DNA of 64,000 nt from Nitrospirae bacterium GWF2_44_13 (GTDB lineage Bacteria; Nitrospirota; Thermodesulfovibrionia; Thermodesulfovibrionales; UBA1546), in the NCBI GenBank assembly GCA_001805105.1, contig MHEE01000004.1:1-64000 (forward strand), read 5' to 3'. Shown piece by piece: positions 8,501-16,535 of this stretch (position 1 is its first letter; each line of letters starts with the position of its first letter). Below the pieces are notes generated by a model. It saw only the letters and a list, made by a program, of their open reading frames with translations, searched no databases and was not told the origin of the DNA. The position numbers were made by a program, and so were the translations under genes.

Positions 8501-9592
8501 ATGGTTCCAATGATAGATTTGAAAAAGGAATTTGCAGAGATTAAGGGAGAGATCCTTGACATGCTCACAGAGGTACTGGAGAGTTCGCAGTATATCCTCG
8601 GCCCTAAGGTTGCTGAACTTGAAAAGAAGATTGCGGATTACCACAATGTCTCTTCTGCGATAGGCGTTGCTTCAGGCACGGACGCGCTTCACCTGAGCCT
8701 TGACGCGCTCGGCATAGGAGAAGGGGACGAGGTCATTACAACACCGTTCACCTTTTTTGCCACTGCCGAGGCCATCCTCTACACTGGAGCGATTCCCGTA
8801 TTCGTTGATATAGAGCCTGAGACATTGAATATAGATGTGAACCTGATAGAAAAAAAGATTACTTCAAGGACAAAGGCTATTATCCCTGTGCATATATTCG
8901 GGCATCCTGCTGATATGGATGCGATTCAGAAAATAGCAAAGAAGCATAACCTTAAGATAATTGAGGACTGCGCACAGGCCTTCGGCAGTACTATCAGGGA
9001 TAAGAAAGCCGGAAGTTTCGGGGATGCGGGCTGTTTCAGTTTTTACCCGAGCAAAAATCTTGGAGCTTATGGTGACGGAGGCATAATAACGATTAACGAC
9101 CTTGCTGTTGCCGGCAATATCAGGAAACTCAGGAATCACGGCTCTAAGGGAGCATACAAACACGAGACAATCGGATTCAACAGCAGGCTGGATGAAATAC
9201 AGGCAGGGATATTGCTCGTGAAGTTTAAGCGGATTGATGAATACAACAAAAAAAGAAGGCAGAAGGCCGCGCTTTATACGAAACTTCTGTCAGGCGCTGT
9301 AAAATGCCCGGTGGAAAAGGACGGCTTCTATCATGTGTATCATCAATATACGATTATGACTCCAAAGAGGGATGTTATTCAGGAAAAATTAAAAGCATCT
9401 GGCGTCTCATCGGTTGTTTATTATCCTATTCCGCTTCATCTGCAAGAGGCTCTGGGATTTCTTGGTTATAAAGAAGGCGATTTTCCTGTTACTGAAAAGG
9501 CGGCCAGAGAAGTCCTTTCCCTGCCTATGTATCCCGGGCTTGAGGAAGAGGCGATAAAGAGAATAGCAGAGACGATAAAGGGCGTTGTTTAA
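8501..9592 (+). CDS. gnnB: GnnB-like PLP-dependent sugar aminotransferase
   Basis: A 363-residue DegT/DnrJ/EryC1 aminotransferase. The PLP-binding lysine is in SFYPSKNLGAYGDGG; SGTDALHLSLDALGIG and EDCAQAFGS are family motifs. With the adjacent Gfo/Idh/MocA gene it should convert UDP-3-keto-GlcNAc to UDP-GlcNAc3N, giving amide-linked acyl chains at position 3 of lipid A. The specific substrate is inferred from position upstream of lpxB, since the family covers many nucleotide sugars. A short-word repeat array begins at the base after its stop codon. Confidence 0.75.
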   Translation: MVPMIDLKKEFAEIKGEILDMLTEVLESSQYILGPKVAELEKKIADYHNVSSAIGVASGTDALHLSLDALGIGEGDEVITTPFTFFATAEAILYTGAIPVFVDIEPETLNIDVNLIEKKITSRTKAIIPVHIFGHPADMDAIQKIAKKHNLKIIEDCAQAFGSTIRDKKAGSFGDAGCFSFYPSKNLGAYGDGGIITINDLAVAGNIRKLRNHGSKGAYKHETIGFNSRLDEIQAGILLVKFKRIDEYNKKRRQKAALYTKLLSGAVKCPVEKDGFYHVYHQYTIMTPKRDVIQEKLKASGVSSVVYYPIPLHLQEALGFLGYKEGDFPVTEKAAREVLSLPMYPGLEEEAIKRIAETIKGVV

Positions 9593-9666
9593 GATGCAAG
9601 ATTCAAGATACAAGATTCAGGATAAAAAATCATGCATCGTGCATCATGAATCATGAATCCTGTATC
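9593..9666. repeat. Two-arm heptamer array between gnnB and lpxB
   Basis: Consecutive 7-base words GATGCAA GATTCAA GATACAA GATTCAG, then a short AT spacer, then CATG/AATC words whose reverse complement is again GATTCAT/GATGCAT. The two arms can pair into an imperfect hairpin of about 30 bases. The same word set recurs in lpxK (14065-14148) and between nuoC and nuoD (16446-16529). Confidence 0.85.
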
Positions 9667-9677
9667 GGAGACAAGCT

Positions 9678-10814
9678 ATGAACACTGTCATGATAGTTAC
9701 AGGCGAGAGTTCGGGTGAGTTATACGGTTCGCTTCTTGCAAAGGCATTAAAAACAAAATGCCCTGATACGCGCATAATAGGCATTGGCGGAGAGAGGATG
9801 AAAGCTGCCGGCGTGGAAATGGTGGCAGGCATAGCGAGTTCATTCGGCATCTCAGAGGCAATTTCTGCTTACAAGGCTGTCAAAATGACGTTCAAAAAAG
9901 CCGTGGACGCCATAGATAGATTTTCTCCGCGCGTAGTTGTTCTAATAGATTATCCTGATTTTAATATCAGGCTGGCGAAGGCCGCAAAGAAAAAAGGGAT
10001 AAAGGTTCTATATTATGTAAGCCCGCAGGTCTGGGCCTGGCGCAAAGGCAGGGTAAAGACAATAGCGGAAGTGTCGGATAGAATTGCAGTGATACTGCCT
10101 TTTGAAGAAAATATTTACAAGGACACAGGCGTTCAGTGCGAATTTGTCGGGCATCCTGTGCTTGAGGAGATAGAATCCTTAAGAAAAGATAAGTCTGTGT
10201 TAAGGCTATCTCTGGGTTTGGATCCTGAAAGGCCTGTTCTTGCGCTTCTTCCGGGAAGCAGGCCGCATGAGCTTAAAAATCTTCTTCCCGTGATGCTAAA
10301 TGTCGTAAAAAAGTTTAAGGCGGAATTCCCTGCTTATAACTATCAATTCGTAATGCCGGTTGCTCCTAATGTTGATATTGAAAAATACCGGGACTATATC
10401 GGCAGGCTTGAAGACGAAGACGTAAAGGTAAAAAAGGAAAATGCTGTTAATGTGCTTTCAGTTTCCGATCTTGGAGTAATCGCTTCCGGCACGGCAACAT
10501 TGCAATCCGCATTCCTTGAAACTCCGATGGTCGTCATATACAAAGTTTCGCCCTTTTCGTATTCCATCGGAAAATTAATAATTAATGTAAAATATATATC
10601 GCTTATAAATGTAATTTTAGGAGCGGAGGTTGTGAAAGAACTTCTTCAGTCAGAGGCGGACACAAAAAACATAATGCGCGAGCTAAAGAAGATAATGCTG
10701 GATAAAGGTTACAGGGAACGAATGATAAACCAATTCAGGATAGCCAGAGATATGTTTGCAGGCAAACAGCCTTCAATGAGAGTGGCTGAAATGATATGTG
10801 AGATGACGGCATGA
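9678..10814 (+). CDS. lpxB: LpxB, lipid-A-disaccharide synthase
   Basis: A GT19 glycosyltransferase that joins UDP-2,3-diacyl-glucosamine with lipid X at the inner membrane. 378 residues, normal length. Motifs include GIGGERMKAAGVEMV, LIDYPDFNIRLAK, YYVSPQVWAWRKGRVK and LLPGSRPHELKNLLP. The N-terminal loop reads GESSGELYG where homologues usually have GExSGD, so the Asp is Glu here. The stop overlaps the msbA start as ATGA. Confidence 0.95.
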   Translation: MNTVMIVTGESSGELYGSLLAKALKTKCPDTRIIGIGGERMKAAGVEMVAGIASSFGISEAISAYKAVKMTFKKAVDAIDRFSPRVVVLIDYPDFNIRLAKAAKKKGIKVLYYVSPQVWAWRKGRVKTIAEVSDRIAVILPFEENIYKDTGVQCEFVGHPVLEEIESLRKDKSVLRLSLGLDPERPVLALLPGSRPHELKNLLPVMLNVVKKFKAEFPAYNYQFVMPVAPNVDIEKYRDYIGRLEDEDVKVKKENAVNVLSVSDLGVIASGTATLQSAFLETPMVVIYKVSPFSYSIGKLIINVKYISLINVILGAEVVKELLQSEADTKNIMRELKKIMLDKGYRERMINQFRIARDMFAGKQPSMRVAEMICEMTA

Positions 10815-12541
10815 AAGACATTAAGAAAATTTTAAACCTCGCAAGGCCGTACTGGGGGAGAATAGCGCTTGCAGGCATGGGCAGTCTTGTAGTCTCAGGG
10901 ATGAACGGGTTTCTTGCCTGGCTTGCAAAACCTGCTGTTGACAAGTTATTCGTAGAGAAGAAAGCAGAATACCTTCCATTCATTGCTCTGGGGGTGCTCG
11001 CTGCGTATTCAATCAGAGGAATCTTTTCTTTCTTCCAGTCTTATCTCATGCGGTCTGCAGGCTCAAAGATTGTCAGAGACATAAGGGACAATCTCTACCG
11101 GCATACTACATCTCTTCCGATGAGTTTCTTCGGCAAGGACTCTACCGGAGCGATGATATCAAGGATAATAAATGATGCAGGCTCGATTCAGGGACTGCTT
11201 GCTTTCACAGTTAAAGACCTGTTTGTTGAGACCTGCACGATTATTGTGCTTGTCAGTGTCGCGATGTACATGCGGTGGGACCTGACATTGATAGCGGTCG
11301 TTGTCCTGCCCTTGGCGCTCTATGGCGTCTCAAGGCTTGGCAAGAGGCTTAAAAAAGTCAGCATGAGGGTTCAGGAAAAGATATCAAGAATAACAGAGAT
11401 ACTGTCGGAGACTTTTTCGGGGATTAAGATAATAAAGGCATTCAACAGGGAAGAGGAAGAGATATCACGTTTTAAAAGGAACAATCATGATTATTACAGG
11501 GAGCTCATGAGGTCTACAAGGATAATTGAGGCGACGTCTCTTATGATGGATATAGTCGCCGGGCTCGGAATTGCATTTGTCATATGGTACGGCGGAAGGC
11601 TCGTTGTGGATAAAATTATAACTCCCGGGGCCTTTTTCTCGTTCCTGACCGCGATATTTATGATATACACGCCTGCAAGAAGGCTCGTCGGCGTGCACAA
11701 CTCTTTACAGCAGGTAAAGGCGCCGCTTGAAAGGATTGACAGGATTTTTGAGGAATCAAGGGAGAAGGAAGGGGGAAAGGAGCTTAAAGGAATAAGCAAG
11801 GAAATAGTATTCAACAATGTGTCATTCCGGTATGAGAACACCAAAGATGACGCGCTCGAGAACATAAATCTGAAGGTGGAAAAGGGAGAGATTATAGCTC
11901 TGGTCGGCAGAAGCGGGGCAGGCAAGACAACATTTGTTGACCTCCTGTCAAGATTTTATAATCCGGCAAATGGCACTATCAGCATAGACGGAATAAATAT
12001 TTCTGATGTAACGCTGAAGTCGTTAAGGCAGTTAATCGGGATCGTAAGTCAGGACATAATACTCTTTAATGATACAGTCCGCGCAAATATAGCATACGGC
12101 AGAAAAGGGGCGACGGAACAGGAGATGGTTGATGCGGCAAAGGCAGCATTCGCACATGATTTTATACTTGAACTATCTCAGGGCTATGCCACAGTCATAG
12201 GAGAAAGGGGGATAAGGCTCTCAGGAGGGCAGAAACAGAGGCTCTCAATAGCCAGGGCGATACTTAAAAATCCTCCGATACTCGTTCTTGATGAAGCTAC
12301 CTCGTCTCTTGATACAGCGTCGGAGATGATGGTTCAGAAAGCGCTTGAAACACTCATGGAAGGCAGAACTACATTTGTCATTGCGCACAGGCTGTCGACT
12401 GTCAGAAAAGCAGACAGAATAATAGTATTTGACAAGGGACGGATTGTTGAATCAGGGACGCACGATGAACTTTTAACTGCAAACGGTCTTTATAAAAAAC
12501 TCTATGACCTTCAGTTTGATGATTCTAAGGCTGATTTATAG
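10811..12541 (+). CDS. msbA: MsbA-type lipid A ABC exporter
   Basis: A 576-residue half-transporter with an N-terminal six-helix membrane domain and a C-terminal ATPase: Walker A GRSGAGKTT, Q-loop IVSQDIILFND, signature LSGGQKQR, Walker B ILVLDEATSSLD, H-loop VIAHRLST. Lipid A/core flipping is inferred from its place between lpxB and kdtA. Overlaps lpxB by 4 bases and kdtA by about 23. Confidence 0.92.
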   Translation: MKDIKKILNLARPYWGRIALAGMGSLVVSGMNGFLAWLAKPAVDKLFVEKKAEYLPFIALGVLAAYSIRGIFSFFQSYLMRSAGSKIVRDIRDNLYRHTTSLPMSFFGKDSTGAMISRIINDAGSIQGLLAFTVKDLFVETCTIIVLVSVAMYMRWDLTLIAVVVLPLALYGVSRLGKRLKKVSMRVQEKISRITEILSETFSGIKIIKAFNREEEEISRFKRNNHDYYRELMRSTRIIEATSLMMDIVAGLGIAFVIWYGGRLVVDKIITPGAFFSFLTAIFMIYTPARRLVGVHNSLQQVKAPLERIDRIFEESREKEGGKELKGISKEIVFNNVSFRYENTKDDALENINLKVEKGEIIALVGRSGAGKTTFVDLLSRFYNPANGTISIDGINISDVTLKSLRQLIGIVSQDIILFNDTVRANIAYGRKGATEQEMVDAAKAAFAHDFILELSQGYATVIGERGIRLSGGQKQRLSIARAILKNPPILVLDEATSSLDTASEMMVQKALETLMEGRTTFVIAHRLSTVRKADRIIVFDKGRIVESGTHDELLTANGLYKKLYDLQFDDSKADL

Positions 12542-13826
12542 CTTTTTATATTCTATTGCATTATTCTTCATCCTGCCGTTTCAGTATAAGAAACGGCCAA
12601 AAGACTTAAGGCAAAGATGGCTCAGAGAAAAGTTTGGAACTTTTAACTTTTCACTTTTTAGCCTCAGCGAACCCGCTGCGGCGGGCAACTCTTCGCTTAT
12701 CTGGATACATGCAGTCTCAGTGGGTGAGGTCATAGCGTCACTCCCTTTATTGCAAAGGCTCAAGGACAGATACCCTTCCGCAATTTTAGTCCTTTCAACC
12801 ATCACTGACACCGGGCAGAAAATAGCAATGGGGAAAGCCCCTGAAGGGACAAAAGTGATATATCTCCCCTTTGACCTCAAATTTATACTTAAAAGAACCT
12901 TGAAAAATATACAGCCCAATCTTTTCATTACGCTTGAAACAGAACTCTGGCCAAACCTGCTGGCGACACTGAAGCAGCACAAAATTCCTGCTGTTGTAAT
13001 GAACGGAAGGATATCAGATGACTCATTTAAGGGCTATAAGAGGATAAAATTTTTCATGCGCGGCATTATTGGAAATGTTGACCTCTTTTGCATGCAGGAT
13101 GCCGTATATGCAGAAAGGATTAAAGAACTCGGGGCTCCGGAGGACAGGATAAGAGTTCTCGGCAGTTTCAAGTTTGATACCCTGCCTTCTTTGCATATTC
13201 CTGAGTGGACTAAACTGCTTTCCCATCCGGTTATTATTGCAGGCAGCACTCACAGGGGTGAAGAGGAATTAATCCTTGCTTCTTTTACTAAACTAAAAAA
13301 AGATTTCCCTGATTTAACCCTTATTATTGCACCGAGACATCCGGAAAGGTTTGGAGAAGTTGAGGGATTGGTCAAGGCTAAGGGGCTCCCATACGTGAAA
13401 AGGTCGCAATTATCAGCTGATTCACCGATTCACCTGCCGACCGATTCACCGTTTCCCTGTATCGCAATTCTTGATGCAGTGGGAGAACTCGCATCAGCTT
13501 ACGGTGTTTCGGATGTCGCTGTGATAGGCGGAAGTTTCATAGAGCACGGAGGGCAAAACCTTCTTGAGCCTGCCTTCTGGGGAAAGCCGATAATATGCGG
13601 GCCGCACATGGAGAATTTCCCTTTTGCGAAAGAGTTCTATGAAAAGGGCGCTGCAATAGAAACCGACAGTTCATCTCTTTGCGAAAAACTAAAAGAACTG
13701 CTTCAATCTCCCGAGAAAATGAAATCTATGGGCAACAAGGCAAAAGATTTGCACAATGAAAAGGCAGGCGCAGTTGAAAGGGCGATGAAAGAGATAGAAA
13801 GGTTTTTAAAGGAGAAAAAGGGATAA
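12519..13826 (+). CDS. kdtA: KdtA/WaaA, Kdo transferase, carrying two short-word insertions
   Basis: Transfers Kdo from CMP-Kdo to lipid IVA. Motifs: IWIHAVSVGEVIASLPLL, TLETELWPN, MNGRISDDSFKGY, IAGSTHRGEEE, GGSFIEHGGQNLLEPA. The start at 12519 (MILRLIYSFLY) keeps the usual membrane anchor; an in-frame ATG lies at 12504. Two regions are unusual. One lies after REKFG, where an AACTT heptamer array encodes TFNFSLFSLSEP. The other lies before AILDAVGEL, where an octamer array encodes SPIHLPTDSPF. Both fall between conserved blocks and keep frame. Confidence 0.93.
   Translation: MILRLIYSFLYSIALFFILPFQYKKRPKDLRQRWLREKFGTFNFSLFSLSEPAAAGNSSLIWIHAVSVGEVIASLPLLQRLKDRYPSAILVLSTITDTGQKIAMGKAPEGTKVIYLPFDLKFILKRTLKNIQPNLFITLETELWPNLLATLKQHKIPAVVMNGRISDDSFKGYKRIKFFMRGIIGNVDLFCMQDAVYAERIKELGAPEDRIRVLGSFKFDTLPSLHIPEWTKLLSHPVIIAGSTHRGEEELILASFTKLKKDFPDLTLIIAPRHPERFGEVEGLVKAKGLPYVKRSQLSADSPIHLPTDSPFPCIAILDAVGELASAYGVSDVAVIGGSFIEHGGQNLLEPAFWGKPIICGPHMENFPFAKEFYEKGAAIETDSSSLCEKLKELLQSPEKMKSMGNKAKDLHNEKAGAVERAMKEIERFLKEKKG
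12636..12698. repeat. Heptamer array plus nested hairpin inside kdtA
   Basis: GGAACTT TTAACTT TTCACTT TTTAGCC in register, followed by a nested fold in which AGCGAA and CCCGC on one side pair with GCGGG and TTCGCT on the other. Related AACTT/AAGTT words occur at 30871-30898, 56033-56074 and 59851-59934. Confidence 0.75.
13418..13457. repeat. Octamer array inside kdtA
   Basis: TGATTCAC CGATTCAC CTGCCGAC CGATTCAC CGTTTCCC in an 8-base register. The same word (as GGTGAATC) forms the array between nuoI and nuoJ. The element is flanked by TCGCAATT at 13404-13411 and again at 13462-13469. Confidence 0.75.
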
Positions 13827-13830
13827 ATGT

Positions 13831-14898
13831 ATGGGGATATTTGAATTCATATACCATCTCGGCTATTCAGCCAAAAAACATTATTCCCTCAAACATCAAA
13901 AACGTCTTCCGCATAAAGTAATCAGCATTGGGAATATCACTGCCGGAGGAACGGGGAAGACGCCTGCTGTAATTGCAATTGCAGAAGAGGCGAAGAAAAG
14001 AGGTTTCTGTCCTGTCATTCTTACAAGAGGATACAAAGGGAAAGCGAAGGGGCCGTGTTTTGTGAAGGATGCAGGATACAAGATGTATGATACAGGATTA
14101 AAAACTGGGAGATCGGGCATCGTGCATCGTGAATCATGCATCTTGTATGGTGATGAGCCTGTATTAATGTCCGAGATATTAAAAGACGTTCCTATTGTAA
14201 AATGTGCTGACAGATATGCAGGCGGAATGTTTGCCATTAATCAGCTATCAGCTATCAGCTATCAGCCCTCAGCAAAGATTGTTTTCATCCTTGACGACGG
14301 ATTTCAGCACTGGAAACTTTTCAGGGATAAGAATATTTTGTTAGTAGATGCCGAGAATCCTTTTGACAACAAACGGCTTCTGCCTGTCGGGTTGCTCAGA
14401 GAGCCTCTTAAGGAAATAGAAAGGGCTGATATTATAGTCCTGACAAAAACAGAGGGTATCCGTCAGGCAGTAATTGAGGACATAGCTGGAGAAATAAAGA
14501 GCTATAACTCAAAGGCTCCGGTATTCCTTTCCATGCATAAACCGGCAGGGTTTGTTAGATTGTCAGGGGAAACAATGCCGCTTGAGTGGGCAAAGGAGGG
14601 TCTTTTTTCCTTTTTTGCGTTCTGTGGCATAGGCAGCCCCGAGTCGTTCAAAAAGACTGTCTTATCAGCAGGATGCAGCCTCAAGGGCCTTAAAAAATAC
14701 AGCGACCATTATTCCTATAAAGAAGAGGACATAGAAGACATCATTAAAGAAGCAAAAACAAACAATGCTGATTGGATTGTGACAACAGAAAAAGACATGG
14801 TCAGGCTAAGAGGCATGCGTTTGCCGGAAAATCTTGTTGCCCTTGCAATCAGGTTTGCAATTGACGAGAAGTTTTATGCCGAAGTATTTAGATGCTGA
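13831..14898 (+). CDS. lpxK: LpxK, tetraacyldisaccharide 4'-kinase, with two in-frame repeat insertions
   Basis: Phosphorylates lipid A disaccharide at 4'. P-loop AGGTGKTP (residues 38-45), LTRGYKGK, GDEPVLMSE and the catalytic-region motif ILDDGFQHW are all present. Between RGYKGKAKGP and GDEP is a 28-codon segment (residues 79-106, KDAGYKMYDTGL...) encoded by exactly twelve 7-base words. A second stretch (NQLSAISYQPSA) just before IVFILDDGFQH is encoded by ATCAGCT repeats. Neither belongs to the conserved family core, yet the frame is intact. Starts 4 bases after kdtA. Confidence 0.93.
   Translation: MGIFEFIYHLGYSAKKHYSLKHQKRLPHKVISIGNITAGGTGKTPAVIAIAEEAKKRGFCPVILTRGYKGKAKGPCFVKDAGYKMYDTGLKTGRSGIVHRESCILYGDEPVLMSEILKDVPIVKCADRYAGGMFAINQLSAISYQPSAKIVFILDDGFQHWKLFRDKNILLVDAENPFDNKRLLPVGLLREPLKEIERADIIVLTKTEGIRQAVIEDIAGEIKSYNSKAPVFLSMHKPAGFVRLSGETMPLEWAKEGLFSFFAFCGIGSPESFKKTVLSAGCSLKGLKKYSDHYSYKEEDIEDIIKEAKTNNADWIVTTEKDMVRLRGMRLPENLVALAIRFAIDEKFYAEVFRC
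14065..14148. repeat. 84-base two-arm heptamer array inside lpxK
   Basis: Twelve consecutive heptamers: AAGGATG CAGGATA ... then CGTGCAT CGTGAAT CATGCAT CTTGTAT. The second half is a degenerate reverse complement of the first. 84 bases equals 28 codons, so the gene stays open. It ends right before the codons for the conserved GDEP motif. Confidence 0.85.
14240..14274. repeat. ATCAGCT tandem heptamer array inside lpxK
   Basis: Five heptamers in perfect register: ATCAGCT three times, then ATCAGCC and CTCAGCA. One arm only. It encodes part of NQLSAISYQPSAK just upstream of the conserved LDDGFQH motif. Confidence 0.85.
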
Positions 14899-15022
14899 GG
14901 GTGTGAATACTTTTTCACTTGATAAAGATTAAGAACTTAAATTACTTCATTAAGATTTAAAATCTGCATAGATTAGGATTTAAATTGATTTATTGGAATT
15001 TTAAAGTTATGATTAAATTCTT

Positions 15023-15394
15023 ATGCCGGGAACTTATTTACCTTCGGATTATTTGCCTGTTCTTATATTTTTGATGGCCGCAACGGCCTTCGGAATGGGC
15101 GCCTTATTAATAGGTGAACTCCTCAGACTGAAAAGACCATACCCTGAAAAACTTATGCCTTATGAATCAGGCAACCTGCCTGTCGGAGAGCCGCGATACA
15201 GGTTCTCTGTTAAGTTCTATATTATTGCTATGCTCTTTGTCATCTTTGACGTCGAGGCTATTTTCCTTTATCCCTGGGCTGTTGTCTTTGACAGGATTGG
15301 ACTATATGCATTTATAGAGATGCTTATTTTTATAGTGATACTGTTTGTCGGCTATGCCTATGCATGGGGAAAGGAGGCATTTAAATGGGACTGA
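15023..15394 (+). CDS. nuoA: NuoA, complex I membrane subunit
   Basis: 123 residues, three membrane segments, with the conserved [21 protein letters not shown] loop region and the [11 protein letters not shown] motif. First gene of the complex I operon; the stop region overlaps nuoB by 10 bases. The 124-base AT-rich stretch upstream (14899-15022) is the only plausible promoter space after lpxK, but I see no clear consensus box there. Confidence 0.96.
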   Translation: MPGTYLPSDYLPVLIFLMAATAFGMGALLIGELLRLKRPYPEKLMPYESGNLPVGEPRYRFSVKFYIIAMLFVIFDVEAIFLYPWAVVFDRIGLYAFIEMLIFIVILFVGYAYAWGKEAFKWD

Positions 15395-15912
15395 TTGAAA
15401 ACACAATTTCTCCATCGCTTGTTGAGGTTGAAAAAGGCACAAAAATATTGTCGCCTAATATCGTTATCACCTCAATGGACAAGCTCATCAACTGGGGAAG
15501 AAGCTCGTCCTTATGGCCCGTGACCTTTGGGCTTGCATGCTGCGGCATTGAAATGATGACGACGGGATCGTCACACTATGACCTGGACAGGATGGGGGTC
15601 ATCTTCAGAGGCTCTCCAAGGCAGGCCGACCTCATGATTGTAGCAGGCACTGTTACGAAAAAGATGGCCGAGATTGTAAGAAGGATATATGACCAGATGC
15701 CGGAACCGAGATATGTTGTGTCACTGGGGAGCTGTGCCTGTTCAGGAGGCATATTCAATACATACAGCACAGTGCAGGGATGCGACAGTTTCCTGCCTGT
15801 GGATGTTTATATCCCGGGCTGTCCTCCAAGGCCGGAGGCATTGCTTGAAGGGATAATAAAGCTTCAGGAAAAGATAAAAGGCGAGCATTTCAGGTGGAGC
15901 AGGTGGAGATGA
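15385..15912 (+). CDS. nuoB: NuoB, complex I subunit carrying cluster N2
   Basis: 175 residues. Cys ligands of the terminal [4Fe-4S] cluster N2 are visible: LACCGIEMM (vicinal pair), LGSCACSGG and [10 protein letters not shown]2 hands electrons to quinone at the NuoB/NuoD interface. Its stop overlaps the nuoC start as ATGA. Confidence 0.97.
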   Translation: MGLIENTISPSLVEVEKGTKILSPNIVITSMDKLINWGRSSSLWPVTFGLACCGIEMMTTGSSHYDLDRMGVIFRGSPRQADLMIVAGTVTKKMAEIVRRIYDQMPEPRYVVSLGSCACSGGIFNTYSTVQGCDSFLPVDVYIPGCPPRPEALLEGIIKLQEKIKGEHFRWSRWR

Positions 15913-16442
15913 AGCCATTAGAGATTGCAGATAAGATAAAGGAAAAATTCCAGGATGAAGTCCTTGACGTAAAGGAATTCAGGGAACAGGTTGCTGTCAC
16001 ATTAAAGAAAGACAGAATCCTTGAAATATGCAGGTATCTCCATGACGATGCAGCCCTTTGTTTTGACTATCTTATTGATGTGTGCGGCGTGGACTATGCA
16101 GGAAAGAAAGAAAAGAGGTTTGAGGTTGTCTATCATCTTTATTCGATAAAGCGATGCCATGCAATAAGGTTGAAAGCAGAAGTGCCTGAAACTAATTCTG
16201 AGATTGATTCTGTTACAGTTTTATGGGCTGGCGCAAACTGGCATGAAAGAGAATGCTATGACATGTTCGGGATTATTTTTAAAGGTAATCAGGATCTCAG
16301 GAGAGTCCTTATGCCTGAGGACTGGGAAGGGCATCCCCTGAGAAAAGATTATCCGGTGAAGGGGCCGGAGAAGGAATGGCCGGGGTTTCAGGCAGTTCTT
16401 GACAGGGCAAAGAGATTTAAGGAATTTGAGTGGCATGGATAG
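15909..16442 (+). CDS. nuoC: NuoC, complex I 30 kDa subunit
   Basis: 177 residues from the ATG at 15909, which overlaps the nuoB stop and follows an AGGTGGAG site; an in-frame GTG at 15894 is less likely. The family signature [16 protein letters not shown]...[20 protein letters not shown] (two segments) is intact. NuoC is separate from NuoD here, not fused. A heptamer array begins a few bases after its stop. Confidence 0.95.
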   Translation: MKPLEIADKIKEKFQDEVLDVKEFREQVAVTLKKDRILEICRYLHDDAALCFDYLIDVCGVDYAGKKEKRFEVVYHLYSIKRCHAIRLKAEVPETNSEIDSVTVLWAGANWHERECYDMFGIIFKGNQDLRRVLMPEDWEGHPLRKDYPVKGPEKEWPGFQAVLDRAKRFKEFEWHG

Positions 16443-16445
16443 AAA

Positions 16446-16529
16446 AGGATACAGGATGCAAGATACACGATTCAGGATAAAAATGCGATTAAATATCCTG
16501 TATCATGCATCTTGTATCATGAATCATGT
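16446..16529. repeat. 84-base two-arm heptamer array between nuoC and nuoD
   Basis: Twelve words in strict 7-base register: AGGATAC AGGATGC AAGATAC ACGATTC AGGATAA, a loop of two, then ATCCTGT ATCATGC ATCTTGT ATCATGA ATCATGT. The 3' words are reverse complements of the 5' words, so an mRNA hairpin between nuoC and nuoD is expected. Same word family and same length as the copy in lpxK. Confidence 0.88.
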
Positions 16530-16535
16530 GAAACT

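Noticed and set aside
9593-9666. Short-word arrays taken as CRISPR repeats
   Set aside because: Units are 7-8 bases with no spacers of 25-40 bases, and no cas genes are present.
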